A stretch of DNA of 25,655 nt from an uncultured Prevotella sp. (GCA_934256705.1 CAKQPF010000052.1:1-25655); one strand, 5' to 3'. Positions 1-8,238 are shown, counted from the first letter of the stretch. Notes: a model not told the origin generated them from the sequence alone. Numbers and translations: made by a program.

Positions 1-67
1 TATAAGCGGTACCATGCATCCGCTCCGCGCGGTACCATCCGACCGCTATAACGGTACCATTGGAGCG
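1..67. repeat. Short GGTACCAT repeat cluster with inverted repeats
   Basis: GGTACCAT occurs three times, at 8-15, 31-38 and 53-60, with 22-23 bp spacing. Inverted pairs are also present: CGCTCC (21-26) with GGAGCG (62-67), and TATAaGCGGT (1-10) with ACCGCTATA (42-50). The cluster is open reading frame on the minus strand and continues the lipoprotein gene without a stop, giving tail residues WYRYSGRMVPRGADAWYRL. It is GC-rich beside an AT-rich gene. It may be the edge of a larger palindromic repeat array beyond the window; its function is unknown. Confidence 0.55.
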
Positions 68-920
68 ATATTCTCACTTTATATGCGCTAATCTCTTGTG
101 GTTCATGTATATCAATCACAAGAGACGGGTTTTCTTTCATTATAAATTTACCGTCAAAATCAAATTTAACGACTTTTTCCAGTGTGTCGTTGTTAAACAC
201 TATTACAGAATCTGCTAATAATGGTATATGGGATAATCTATTAGCATTGGCAAAAAATGTTTGACTAGAAGGTACAAATGTGTACTTTTCTGAGCGATAA
301 AGCAATTTATCTTTAATTATATTATTTTCATCACATACAGCTAAGACCGTATTTTCCTCATCTTTATCGAAATTAAAGTCATATACATATTTCTTATTTG
401 GCATCATTCCAAAAGAATATGGATAATACAGTGTCACATCAATTACATTACAAACAGAACCTGTATGATCAAAAACTAATATTTTCTCAGCCTTGTTATC
501 AAAAACATGGATGTTGTTATCATTGTCTACAAAAAAGTCTGCTGGGCCATCTATATACTCATTCTTTGCACGTCCTCTTTCACCTGCTTTAAATAAGAAT
601 TTTCCAGAACAATCAAAGACGAATATTGTTCTATCAAGTCTGGAATCCATAATATAGATTCTATCATTTTTAACGATTAACTTAGTGATCTCATGTAATT
701 CCATTCCGTTTGGGAAAGACAATGAGCAAATTGAATCTACACGATATTGACATAGTTTCAATCCATCTGAAACTTTTTCGGGATCAATTTTGATTGTTTT
801 CAACTGATAATTACCTAACGTATTATTCTCAGATTGTGAACAAGATATATATGTTAACGAAACGCAAATAACGAAACAGAAAACAAATAACTTTCTTAAA
901 AATGTATATAACTTCATCAT
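1..920 (-). CDS. Six-bladed beta-propeller lipoprotein, partial (3' end outside window)
   Basis: About 306 codons are open from ATG at 918-920 (a second in-frame ATG is at 915-917) to the window edge with no stop. The N-terminus is a hydrophobic signal ending in YISC-SQ, a plausible lipoprotein signal, so the product is probably a membrane-anchored lipoprotein. The body has repeated propeller-type strands such as DRIYIMDSRLDRTIFVFDCSGKF and NNIHVFDNKAEKILVFDHTG, which resemble the six-bladed beta-propeller lipoproteins of Bacteroidales (NHL-like). I infer a binding or scaffold role; no catalytic motif is visible. The gene is clearly more AT-rich than the enzyme genes. The last roughly 20 residues come from a GGTACC repeat and do not look like propeller, so the protein may be altered there. 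A promoter at 1149-1181 carries the same upstream element as the enzyme block, suggesting co-regulation. Family assignment is moderate. Confidence 0.7.
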   Translation of the reverse strand, partial: MMKLYTFLRKLFVFCFVICVSLTYISCSQSENNTLGNYQLKTIKIDPEKVSDGLKLCQYRVDSICSLSFPNGMELHEITKLIVKNDRIYIMDSRLDRTIFVFDCSGKFLFKAGERGRAKNEYIDGPADFFVDNDNNIHVFDNKAEKILVFDHTGSVCNVIDVTLYYPYSFGMMPNKKYVYDFNFDKDEENTVLAVCDENNIIKDKLLYRSEKYTFVPSSQTFFANANRLSHIPLLADSVIVFNNDTLEKVVKFDFDGKFIMKENPSLVIDIHEPQEISAYKVRISLQWYRYSGRMVPRGADAWYRL

Positions 921-1148
921 TAGATAATTCAAAACATCAGAACATAAACACAGAATAAAACACTATTGTACTAATTCTGTATCTATTATTAATAATATAA
1001 TAATACTCATTTATGAGTCCACTATAAAAAGTCAGAGCACTATCAATTTGAAAGAAAAACAGCGATAATTTTTGCCTACTCTTTGTTACGGTTTTTCGGC
1101 TTCTACCGTTTGCACGTCATATCCGTACGCAATCACATATTGCGAGTG

Positions 1149-1181
1149 CAAAGTTAAAAAACATCATCAATAACCAGCAAA
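1149..1181 (-). promoter_or_regulatory. Bacteroidetes-type promoter of the beta-propeller lipoprotein gene
   Basis: On the minus strand a -33 TTTG (1178-1181) is followed after 21 bp by a -7 TAACTTTG (1149-1156), a full match to the Bacteroides consensus TTTG / TAnnTTTG. Transcription would start near 1142, leaving a leader of about 220 nt before the start codon at 920. The leader contains a possible small hairpin (ACGGT / ACCGT near 1086-1107). Confidence 0.75.
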
Positions 1182-1185
1182 CAAA

Positions 1186-1215
1186 ATGTAACATAAACTT
1201 TCTCAAATGTAACAT
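1186..1215 (-). promoter_or_regulatory. Twin-palindrome operator, copy 1 (ATGTAACAT x2, 21 bp apart)
   Basis: ATGTAACAT lies at 1186-1194 and again at 1207-1215. Each is a palindrome around its central base (ATGT-A-ACAT), and their 21-bp spacing puts them on the same face of the helix. The 12-bp spacer is AAACTTTCTCAA. The element ends 29 bp upstream of the -7 box of the lipoprotein promoter. A closely matching 30-bp element (23 of 30 positions) is at 25227-25256, at the same distance from its promoter. The position suits a transcription activator; the regulator is not in the window. Confidence 0.7.
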
Positions 1216-1402
1216 AATGGTATATCAACATCAGAAAACCGCGCCACATATACTTCTCGCCAAGGTTTCCACTTTTCATATTGCGTTGCATCACCTGTTT
1301 ATTTCATTATTCACATTGAGCATTTCCCATGCTCAATGGTACAAATCAAACAGCCTTTGGTACATTTCAGCAAATAAATTCGGATAATCTGTATTACCTT
1401 TG

Positions 1403-1576
1403 CAGCATGAATTTAATTAGTGGAATTCAGTGACGATGAAAATACAAATTGGCGTTTTTCCCCCGTCATTCTTAAACATAGGATTAATTTTAAGTTAATT
1501 TTTTCGATCCATGTTTTATTAAGGTTAGTTATATCAAAGAGACCTCGTCGCGAAGACGCGGTCTCTTTGTTTTTTC
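1403..1576 (+). ncRNA. Candidate small RNA, about 170 nt, with own -7 box and terminator
   Basis: A -7 box TACCTTTG (1395-1402) on the plus strand is followed by about 170 nt without a convincing gene and then by a strong intrinsic terminator (1535-1575). No well-placed -33 TTTG is seen. The transcript could fold: AGTGACG near 1427-1433 can pair with CGTCATT near 1465-1471, and GGAT near 1482 with ATCC near 1507. The reading frame starting at 1420 runs through the terminator and has no recognisable product, so a non-coding RNA fits better. It faces away from the lipoprotein gene and converges on the end of the enzyme block. I cannot assign it to a known RNA family. Confidence 0.5.
1535..1575 (+). 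terminator. Rho-independent terminator of the small-RNA candidate
   Basis: A perfect 10-bp stem CAAAGAGACC (1535-1544) / GGTCTCTTTG (1560-1569), extended by inner CGTC (1546-1549) / GACG (1555-1558), is followed by a run of six T (1570-1575) on the plus strand. Confidence 0.8.
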
Positions 1577-1628
1577 TCTCTGCTCTACTGTCGCATTCGG
1601 GTTATTGGAATATATGCCTCACTACAAG

Positions 1629-1681
1629 AATCAGGCTTTGACTATACCATTCATAGCGGATGGTTTAGGCAAAGCCTGATT
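1629..1681 (-). terminator. Hairpin at the end of the enzyme block
   Basis: A perfect 12-bp inverted repeat AATCAGGCTTTG (1629-1640) / CAAAGCCTGATT (1670-1681) has an inner ACCAT / ATGGT pair. It lies about 50 bp beyond the last enzyme gene, before the convergent small-RNA candidate. The T-rich tract (TGTTTTAT) follows on the plus strand, while the minus strand has only CTTGTAG after the stem. It may therefore act in both directions or stabilise the 3' end of the long minus-strand mRNA. Confidence 0.65.
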
Positions 1682-1733
1682 GTTTTATGTAGTAACAGAC
1701 GACTGTTTGCAGCCTTCAATGACGCCAAAGCGA

Positions 1734-3344
1734 TTACAACTGGATGGTCACTTCACCTCCTGTGGTCTTGGTAGGATAATAGAAGGCGGCATATCTGGTG
1801 CCCATGAAGAGGCGGCGGTAGTCGAATCTCATCTTGTAGTCAGTGCCTATCTTCTTCCATGTCTTGCCTTTGTCGAGACTGTAGGCGAAGGTTGCGATGT
1901 CACGATCTGGATTGAAGTCGCACGACATGACAAGGCGGATATCCTTGAGGCGCGAGTTAGGGATGGCTATGCGGTCCGTTTCCTTGCGTTTCACGTCCGT
2001 TATCGCCTTGGTGTCATTGCTCAGACTGACGTTTTCCTCGGTGAAAACGAGGTACGCCTTCTTGCCTTCCTTCTTCACGGTCAGCACTCCTGCGTCGCCA
2101 TTGAATGCAGACAAGCCCACACAGTCACCGTCCTTGATGCGTGAAGCGTCGATGGTGATGGTGTCGGAGCAAGTTGGTCCCCATGTGCGCCATGTGAGTG
2201 TGTTGCGCGCATCGAAGATGGAATTGGCAAGCACTGACGTGCGGAGCTTCACTTTCCTGCCTGGTTGCGACAGCGAACCGGTCTCCGTGGTGATGTCCTG
2301 CTTGATGAAGTTATGGTTCCATTGGTAGTCCTGCTTCACCACGGCTCCGTCATAGACCGCCTTCGGGTCGTCATAGTCATTGTAGAGGCTGAATGAATCG
2401 GCTATCTTTCCGTCGCCTTTGGTGCCTATCATCGGCCATCCGTCAATCCAGCAGCATGGAGACAGGGTGAGGATTCTGCCCACTCCACCACGGTCCTGGA
2501 ACATGAGTCCGTACCATTCACCGTGCTTTCCATCCACGATAGTGCCCTGTCCGGCGAAAGGGAAACCTCCAAAGTCGCTCTTGAAGATTACCTTGCTCTC
2601 GTAAGGTCCCTCGATATTGCGGCTGCGGTAACAGATTTCCTCGCGTCCGGTCTTTGGCCATGCTATGCAGAGAAGGTAATACATTCCGTCGTGCTTGATG
2701 ACGCGACTGCCCTCATGCAGTCCATCGGGCTTGCCGCGAAGCTCCAACACCTTGTCTATGCCGCCTTCCTTCACGCCGGTGAGGTCGGATTTCAGTTCCA
2801 CAAGGCGGATGTTTCCGCTGCCGGAGAATACATATACCCTACCGTCATCATCGAAGAAGAGGGAGGAATCATGGTAAGCAGGGAGGCGGCTGTGGAGAGT
2901 CCAGCCCTTTGCAGGGTCGTCTGTGCGGAACACCATTGACTTGTGCGGGTCGTCATTTGCCACGAAGAGCGCCCAGAAAGTGCCGTTGTGGTAGCGCAAT
3001 GATGTGGCCCATTGTCCTCTGCCATATACTGTTCCCTCCTTGAGGTCGTAGCGTGGCGTGTCGTGGATGGCATCAGTGAGATATGAAACCACTTCCCAGT
3101 TGGCGAGATCCTTGCTTCGCATTATCGGTCCACCGGGGAAAAGGTGCATCGTGGTGGTGACGAGATAATAGTAATCGCCCACACGGATGATATCCGGATC
3201 CGGATAGTCGGACCATATATAGGCGTTCTTCATTGTCATTTTCTTTTCCGGCGAGCCGTATCCGGCATCGCCCGGAGCTAACGACTGGGCTGTCGCTGTC
3301 AGCATTCCAGCTGAGAGAAGGGCTGTAAATAGTAGCTTTTTCAT
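1734..3344 (-). CDS. GH43 glycosidase with C-terminal beta-sandwich (probable arabinofuranosidase/xylosidase)
   Basis: This 536-residue secreted protein has a signal peptide (about 1-19). A five-bladed GH43 domain spans roughly 40-330 and a C-terminal concanavalin-A-like domain, as in GH43 beta-xylosidase C2 regions, spans roughly 345-536. The GH43 triad is visible: Asp49 in YPDPDII as base, Asp159 in YHDSSLFFDDDG as pKa modulator and Glu211 in LHEGSR as acid. This layout resembles GH43 subfamily 12, which includes alpha-L-arabinofuranosidases, but I assign the subfamily from memory. It is the last gene of the block. Its start lies 26 bp downstream of a REP-like hairpin that fills most of the 133-bp gap to the previous gene. 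Likely role: removing arabinose or xylose from arabinoxylan fragments. GH43 is certain; the substrate is inferred. Confidence 0.9.
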   Translation of the reverse strand: MKKLLFTALLSAGMLTATAQSLAPGDAGYGSPEKKMTMKNAYIWSDYPDPDIIRVGDYYYLVTTTMHLFPGGPIMRSKDLANWEVVSYLTDAIHDTPRYDLKEGTVYGRGQWATSLRYHNGTFWALFVANDDPHKSMVFRTDDPAKGWTLHSRLPAYHDSSLFFDDDGRVYVFSGSGNIRLVELKSDLTGVKEGGIDKVLELRGKPDGLHEGSRVIKHDGMYYLLCIAWPKTGREEICYRSRNIEGPYESKVIFKSDFGGFPFAGQGTIVDGKHGEWYGLMFQDRGGVGRILTLSPCCWIDGWPMIGTKGDGKIADSFSLYNDYDDPKAVYDGAVVKQDYQWNHNFIKQDITTETGSLSQPGRKVKLRTSVLANSIFDARNTLTWRTWGPTCSDTITIDASRIKDGDCVGLSAFNGDAGVLTVKKEGKKAYLVFTEENVSLSNDTKAITDVKRKETDRIAIPNSRLKDIRLVMSCDFNPDRDIATFAYSLDKGKTWKKIGTDYKMRFDYRRLFMGTRYAAFYYPTKTTGGEVTIQL

Positions 3345-3369
3345 ATTTTGTTATTTTTAGGTGATTATT

Positions 3370-3465
3370 GGGAACCAACGGTAAAAGCCGGTGGCACAGT
3401 GGCTCCTGCTGATCGGGATGCTTGTTGGAGGCCGTTGGCACAGTGGCTCCTGTTGCTCGGGATAT
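3370..3465 (-). repeat. REP-like hairpin element, copy B, with 44-bp partial duplication
   Basis: A 62-bp element (3370-3431) matches the element at 8177-8238 at roughly 50 positions. It holds an imperfect stem CCAACGG (3375-3381) / CCGGTGG (3388-3394), then CACAGTGGC and, further on, GCTTGTTGGAGG. Within it the segment from GCCGGTGGCACAGTGGC (3387) is repeated 44 bp later as GCCGTTGGCACAGTGGC (3431). Both 62-bp copies sit 24-25 bp upstream of a minus-strand start codon in the same orientation. Confidence 0.75.
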
Positions 3466-3477
3466 TCCTTGTTCTAT

Positions 3478-4962
3478 CTATTTCTTCAGGTTCCACTTGG
3501 AGTTATCGCTCTGGAAATCATATTTTTCCAGTACAGGTGTGCTGTCACCGATGGAATAAAGGACATACTCAGTATTGATGCCGTCCTTTCCCGGAATGGC
3601 TTTCGGCATGATGCGATAGGTTCCGTCGGTGAGTTGTTCGATGCGCCAGAGCTGTGAGTCAGCACCTGTGAAGGCTGGAACGGTCTCCACCTGCATATCT
3701 GCTGTGGCACAAAGAGCACGCTCCGTACCTGCAATGGTTATCTTGAAATATGGATTCGAGAGGTAGCCACCGGCTTCCGGAACGGCTGTTATGTTCCAGT
3801 TCTGGTGCGGACGACCCATATAGTCGCCGATGCGGACACCGATATTACCGCCTTTATTCCATAGTTTCGCAATTTCCTCCCATCCATCCTTCACTTCTGC
3901 AAGGGTCTGGCCAGGGATTGTCTTCACCGCCTCGTTCGGGTCGATGCTATGCCACGCCTGACGTTCCTGCTGCATTCTGACGAAGTCAACGGCGATTTCA
4001 AGGCTGTAGCCCCTGCGCTCCGAGATAATGGAGTATTCGCCATCTGCAATCTGTTCTCCGGCATACGGCCATCCGTTTTTCCATAACAGGGGGCGTATGG
4101 CGAGGACACTGCGTCCGCCTCTGTCAAGGTCTGCCTCCCAATGGAAGGACATCGCCTCCACACCTTCATCGATTACGGTGCGTCCGAAGTGTCCTGCTCC
4201 GACGGCACGCTTGCCTCCTGCCACTACCATACGGCCACCGCCGTGGAACATATCGCGTCCTACGTTGTCGATATATGGTCCTGTTACCTGCCGGCTTCGT
4301 CCGCAAACGATGTTGTATGTGGAGTTTACTCCATCGCAGCACGTGCCATGAGTGCCGAGAAGGTAGTACCATCCGTCACGGTAGATCAGGTCTGTCGCCT
4401 CACAGTCTATGGCTATATCCTTTGCTTTATTGCCGTCAATGCGTGCTCCCGTCTTAGGGTCAAGCTCCACAATGCGGATATTTCCGAAGTAAGTACCATA
4501 GGAGAGCCAGAGCCTTCCCGTAGTGGGATCAAGGAGAAGTCCGGCATCTATGGCATCATTATCCTCGTCACCGTCTGACGAAGCGACCTCTATCGGCTCG
4601 GTAAACTTGAACTTCGGCGAGGTCGGGTCGAGCGTTTCGTTCCACATAGTCAGCACTCTTCCGTTGTGCCCGCCACCGAGTCCGCCACCCGTGGCACTGT
4701 AAGCTACGAGATAACGGTCGCCTATCTTAATGACATCAGGCGCTGCTCCGCCTCCAGGACGCACGGGTCCGCTGTGCCATGACCATCCATCTTCGGTGAC
4801 AAGACCTCCTGCTCCAGTGCCGAAAGTGTACCATTTACCGTCACAGAAGGCAAGTGTAGAGGGGTCATGTATCCAAGGTTGTCCTATCTGTGCCTTACAT
4901 TCGAGGGATGAAAGTCCTGTTGTAAGGAAATATATTATTGATATGAATAATGCTTTTTTCAT
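3478..4962 (-). CDS. Arabinanase-like GH43 glycosidase with C-terminal lectin-like domain
   Basis: The protein has 494 residues from MKKALF (ATG at 4960-4962). An upstream in-frame ATG at 5046 would overlap the previous gene and put about 28 odd residues before the signal peptide. A GH43 fold spans roughly 25-320: Asp33 in WIHDPSTL (base), Asp139 in NDAIDAGLLLD, and Glu188 in IDCEATDLIY (acid). His258 in GAGHFGR is placed like the metal-site His of arabinanases. The overall look is that of endo-1,5-arabinanase-type GH43 (subfamily 4/5-like). Residues 390-494 (QLWRIEQLTDGTYRI) look like a ricin-B-type beta-trefoil. Only 40 bp separate it from the GH43-GH8 gene, so co-transcription is likely. 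It may act on arabinan or on arabinose branches of xylan; substrate uncertain. Confidence 0.87.
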   Translation of the reverse strand: MKKALFISIIYFLTTGLSSLECKAQIGQPWIHDPSTLAFCDGKWYTFGTGAGGLVTEDGWSWHSGPVRPGGGAAPDVIKIGDRYLVAYSATGGGLGGGHNGRVLTMWNETLDPTSPKFKFTEPIEVASSDGDEDNDAIDAGLLLDPTTGRLWLSYGTYFGNIRIVELDPKTGARIDGNKAKDIAIDCEATDLIYRDGWYYLLGTHGTCCDGVNSTYNIVCGRSRQVTGPYIDNVGRDMFHGGGRMVVAGGKRAVGAGHFGRTVIDEGVEAMSFHWEADLDRGGRSVLAIRPLLWKNGWPYAGEQIADGEYSIISERRGYSLEIAVDFVRMQQERQAWHSIDPNEAVKTIPGQTLAEVKDGWEEIAKLWNKGGNIGVRIGDYMGRPHQNWNITAVPEAGGYLSNPYFKITIAGTERALCATADMQVETVPAFTGADSQLWRIEQLTDGTYRIMPKAIPGKDGINTEYVLYSIGDSTPVLEKYDFQSDNSKWNLKK

Positions 4963-5002
4963 TGTTTTATTTCTAAAATGTGATGTAGTTTGCCTGTAGA
5001 AA

Positions 5003-8000
5003 TTATCTGAACGCAGTAGAAATACGGAGGTTATACTTGTCCGCATCCATGATACGGAAGCAGAAATCGCTCATTCCCGGACCATTTATCACTGCTCCTG
5101 TGATGATATTGCGCCCCTTTTTGAGCGTTACAGGACGTGAAACGACATCATCGCGCACCATTCTTCGGTCGCCGGAGAGCATTGCCATCTCTTGACCATT
5201 AAGCCACCACTTGGAAGCGGAGTTGCTACCGATGGCAAATCTCACGTCTTTGATCTCCTCATCACATTCTATGATGGTAGTAGCCCAGAAGATAACGCCG
5301 TAGCGTTGCTGTCCGGTACAGGTGGCAAGGCGATAGAGCTTGACGTTGAACAGTTGGCTGTCATAGGCTTTCCATGCCTTTTCCTTCCTGCTGTAAGGCA
5401 ATGGCTTTGGGAAAGTCTCGTTGAGATAGGTGTCGGTAAAGACCGTGTTGCTGCGGTTCGGCTTTGAGATAGGGTCGCGAAGCATCCATCGACGCACGAA
5501 TCCCTCACCGTCCGGCGTGGTCTTTCCCTCTGCTGCCGGGCGGAGATATGTCTCCAGCTGTGGAGTCTTCTCTATCACCCTATAGTGTCCGCTGAGGTGC
5601 ATGAAGGCGAAAAGCCGCAGCAATCCGTCGTAATAGGCATCGAAATATCCGTCAGCATCCGGCTTATGGTCTGCCTCCCACAGTCTGTCGATGAAATCGT
5701 AGCTTTTAGGATGCGAGCACATGATGGAGGAAGCGGCGAGGGAAGCCATGAGTCCGATGGAATGGCGCAATTTCGGTTGGTGACTGCCAGCTGGGAGTAT
5801 CTGCTGCGGCAGTGTGCCATCGGTGTTGTACTGGTCGAGATATGTGTCTATTCCCTTTGAGAAAAAGAAGTTCTGGATGGTATGTCCATAATTCTGTTGC
5901 CACACCTTATCCGAGCATGACCAACTGTAATCGAGCGCGATGTTCATCGGTACGCGCCATGAATCATAGCGGAAGCAGTCGCCTAAAAGTCGGTTATTAT
6001 GTAACGGAGTGCCGTCGAAATTATTGTAATCATCATTCAGTCCTGTCATAGGATGCATGCTCTTATGGAGATATTCACGACTTTTACGGGCACATTCTCG
6101 CCAATAGGAAGCCCTGCCATCCTCAGCATAGCGTGCCCATACCTCATAGAAGGCAGGGATATGATAAGACGGATCAGTGAAAGCAGCACCTGGCACGAAG
6201 GTGATAAGGTCGGTTTCCGGGTCTATCAGCGATACTGTCCGCTTGGTGGTGACAGGCTTTTCGAGTCTTTTTCCATCCATTCCACGCCTCATGGTAAACT
6301 CTGTCTGGCGTGGCTGGATGCAGTCGAGGATATACTGTGCCTCCTTCAGATAGTCGATTTCACCGCTGTTTCCCCATCTGTTTGATGCGAAGATGAGGGA
6401 AGTGATGTAATAGAGTTCGCCATCAGAGGCTGGTCCATTGGCATTTGGCGTGCCGTCAGGCTTGCAGCTCCAGCGGAAATAGCCTTTCATCGGTCCGTCC
6501 TGCATCTGCATATACTTCTTGCTCCAGCGCCAGAGACGGTCGAAGATATCCTTCCTGTCAAACTGCACCGCTATCATCATGCCGTAGGACATGCCCTCGG
6601 TGCGCACATCCTTGTTCTTCAGGTCTGAGATATAAGCCATATCCTTGCCTGCTTCAAAGTAGCAGCGGTTCTTTCCCTTGAACACGTCATCAAAGACCTG
6701 GCGCAGCTTTGCCTCGACTTCTGCCTCGGAATGCCCTGCCTCCACGAAGAGATTGCGATAGCTGCCCGTGGCAAGTCCGCCGGAAGATGAAGGCACGAGC
6801 GGTGTGCGCGGATTGAGGGAGATCCAATCCACCTCCACCGGGGCTTTGCCTTTGTTCGTCAGCACGAGTTCATGGAGTCCGTTAGCCAGCTTGTTGACCT
6901 TGAGTTCAAGTGTCGTCTTCCGGATATCCACAATCTCGGCACGTCCCCAGAATCCCGGTTTGTTCACCCATACGGTGTATTCTCCTTCGGGCATCTGCAC
7001 ATTGGAATAACTCACCCATCCATTTTCCGGCAGGCGCGTCTTCCATCCCCGGAAGCAGTCCGTAGTGTCATTATACTCGATTGTGGCACCTCCACCGATG
7101 CTGCTGTAACGGTCCATCTGCACCTGGGTGCGTGCATCGGTGACTCCTATGCCGCGGAGCGTAGGCTTGACCTCCTGTATGGTGCCGTCGGGATTGAAGA
7201 AAAGGGAGTCTGCACACACCGCCCTGTTCTTGTCAAAGCCGGGCGAATAGTCATTATGATGATAGAAGAGATACCACTGTCCCTTGTATTCCACGATGGA
7301 ATGGTGGTTTGTCCAGCATCCGTTCTCATGTTCCTGCATGATGATGCCCTTGTATTCATACGGTCCCATCGGCTTGTCGCTCATGGCATAGGCAAGGCAT
7401 TCGGTGCCGTTTTCCTTGCGCACCCAAGGATAAGTGAGATAAAACCTGCCGTCTCTCTCGAATGCGAACGGTCCTTCCTTGAAGCCTTCCGGCAGTCCTT
7501 CGACAGCATGACCGTAGAGTTTCATGCCATGCGGTCCCTCGACAGGATTCTGCAGTTCCTCGTCAGCCAGTTCGGTGAGGTTGTCTTTCAGCCTTGCCAT
7601 TCTCAGTCCGCCGCCTCCCCAGAAGATGACGTTCTCGCCATTGGAAGCCTGCAGCACGCACGGGTCTATGCCGGCTATTCCTTTTATATTGTTTGGCTCC
7701 GGCTTGTAAGGTCCATAAGGATGGTCTGCCACTGCCACTCCGACGCCAAATCCACGGCTACGACCATCCTTGTCGGTGTCGAGCGGCTTTGGGGCATCGG
7801 GGAAGAAGAAATAATACTTGCCGTCTTTCTCCACGCAGTCGGGAGCCCACATGGAGTAAGCTGTCGGGTTTCCCCACGGCACCTGCTCCTGGGAGAGTAT
7901 CACTCCGTGGTCGGTCCAGTCCGTGAGATTGTCGGAAGAGAACACATGATAGTCTGCCATGGAAAACCATTTCTTCTCCGGTTCCACGGGACTGATGATG

Positions 8001-8152
8001 TCATGCGAAGGGAAGAGATAGATTCTTCCGTCGAACACTCTCGCTGTAGGGTCAGCGGAAAACTGATGATGGATGATCGGATTCTGCGCTTGTGCTGCGC
8101 ATATCGGCGACATCATCATTGCCATTACGGCTATTGCTTTGGTCTTTTTCAT
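5003..8152 (-). CDS. GH43-CBM6-GH8 fusion: xylosidase/arabinofuranosidase plus exo-oligoxylanase
   Basis: This 1049-residue protein starts at MKKTK (ATG 8150-8152). Extending to the TTG at 8185 would run into a repeat hairpin. The order is: signal peptide 1-23; GH43 about 28-340 with Asp34 (SADPTARVF), Asp163 (GIDPCV) and Glu226 (FKEGPF); CBM6-like 345-448; GH8 about 455-870; and a C-terminal beta-sandwich about 880-1049. In GH8, Glu519 (RTEGMSYGMM) is the likely acid. Asp577 in ASDGE lies 58 residues later, matching the acid-to-Asp spacing I recall for Bacillus halodurans Rex. The base should lie near YDSWRVPMN. GH8 of this type frees xylose from the reducing end of xylo-oligosaccharides (reducing-end exo-oligoxylanase), and GH43 (subfamily-1-like) would remove xylose or arabinose from the other side. 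A 467-bp gap with repeats precedes it. Confidence 0.92.
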   Translation of the reverse strand: MKKTKAIAVMAMMMSPICAAQAQNPIIHHQFSADPTARVFDGRIYLFPSHDIISPVEPEKKWFSMADYHVFSSDNLTDWTDHGVILSQEQVPWGNPTAYSMWAPDCVEKDGKYYFFFPDAPKPLDTDKDGRSRGFGVGVAVADHPYGPYKPEPNNIKGIAGIDPCVLQASNGENVIFWGGGGLRMARLKDNLTELADEELQNPVEGPHGMKLYGHAVEGLPEGFKEGPFAFERDGRFYLTYPWVRKENGTECLAYAMSDKPMGPYEYKGIIMQEHENGCWTNHHSIVEYKGQWYLFYHHNDYSPGFDKNRAVCADSLFFNPDGTIQEVKPTLRGIGVTDARTQVQMDRYSSIGGGATIEYNDTTDCFRGWKTRLPENGWVSYSNVQMPEGEYTVWVNKPGFWGRAEIVDIRKTTLELKVNKLANGLHELVLTNKGKAPVEVDWISLNPRTPLVPSSSGGLATGSYRNLFVEAGHSEAEVEAKLRQVFDDVFKGKNRCYFEAGKDMAYISDLKNKDVRTEGMSYGMMIAVQFDRKDIFDRLWRWSKKYMQMQDGPMKGYFRWSCKPDGTPNANGPASDGELYYITSLIFASNRWGNSGEIDYLKEAQYILDCIQPRQTEFTMRRGMDGKRLEKPVTTKRTVSLIDPETDLITFVPGAAFTDPSYHIPAFYEVWARYAEDGRASYWRECARKSREYLHKSMHPMTGLNDDYNNFDGTPLHNNRLLGDCFRYDSWRVPMNIALDYSWSCSDKVWQQNYGHTIQNFFFSKGIDTYLDQYNTDGTLPQQILPAGSHQPKLRHSIGLMASLAASSIMCSHPKSYDFIDRLWEADHKPDADGYFDAYYDGLLRLFAFMHLSGHYRVIEKTPQLETYLRPAAEGKTTPDGEGFVRRWMLRDPISKPNRSNTVFTDTYLNETFPKPLPYSRKEKAWKAYDSQLFNVKLYRLATCTGQQRYGVIFWATTIIECDEEIKDVRFAIGSNSASKWWLNGQEMAMLSGDRRMVRDDVVSRPVTLKKGRNIITGAVINGPGMSDFCFRIMDADKYNLRISTAFR

Positions 8153-8176
8153 TGGATTTGGGTGGTTATGGTGATT

Positions 8177-8238
8177 GGAAACCAACGGTAAAAGCCGTTG
8201 GCACAGTGGCGCCTCTCGCTTGGAAAGCTTGTTGGAGG
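8177..8238 (-). repeat. REP-like hairpin element, copy A
   Basis: It has a perfect 7-bp stem CCAACGG (8182-8188), loop TAAAAG, CCGTTGG (8195-8201), followed by CACAGTGGC and later GCTTGTTGGAGG. It is a 62-bp relative of 3370-3431, and the shared GTGATT next to both copies suggests the homology extends towards the start codon. It lies 25 bp upstream of the start of the GH43-GH8 gene, so it would form a stem-loop in the mRNA leader. Confidence 0.8.

Noticed and set aside
1420..1641. Plus-strand open frame of 73 codons after the TACCTTTG box
   Set aside because: It runs through the strong terminator at 1535-1575, has no recognisable domain and shows no sign of a coding pattern; a small RNA fits better.
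4963..5046. Upstream ATG start for the arabinanase-like GH43
   Set aside because: It lies inside the end of the preceding gene and would put extra residues before a normal signal peptide; MKKALF at 4962 is the better start.
6872..8191. Long plus-strand open frame of 439 codons opposite the GH43-GH8 gene
   Set aside because: It is a shadow of a clear GH43-CBM6-GH8 gene with catalytic motifs; the plus-strand translation has no recognisable features.
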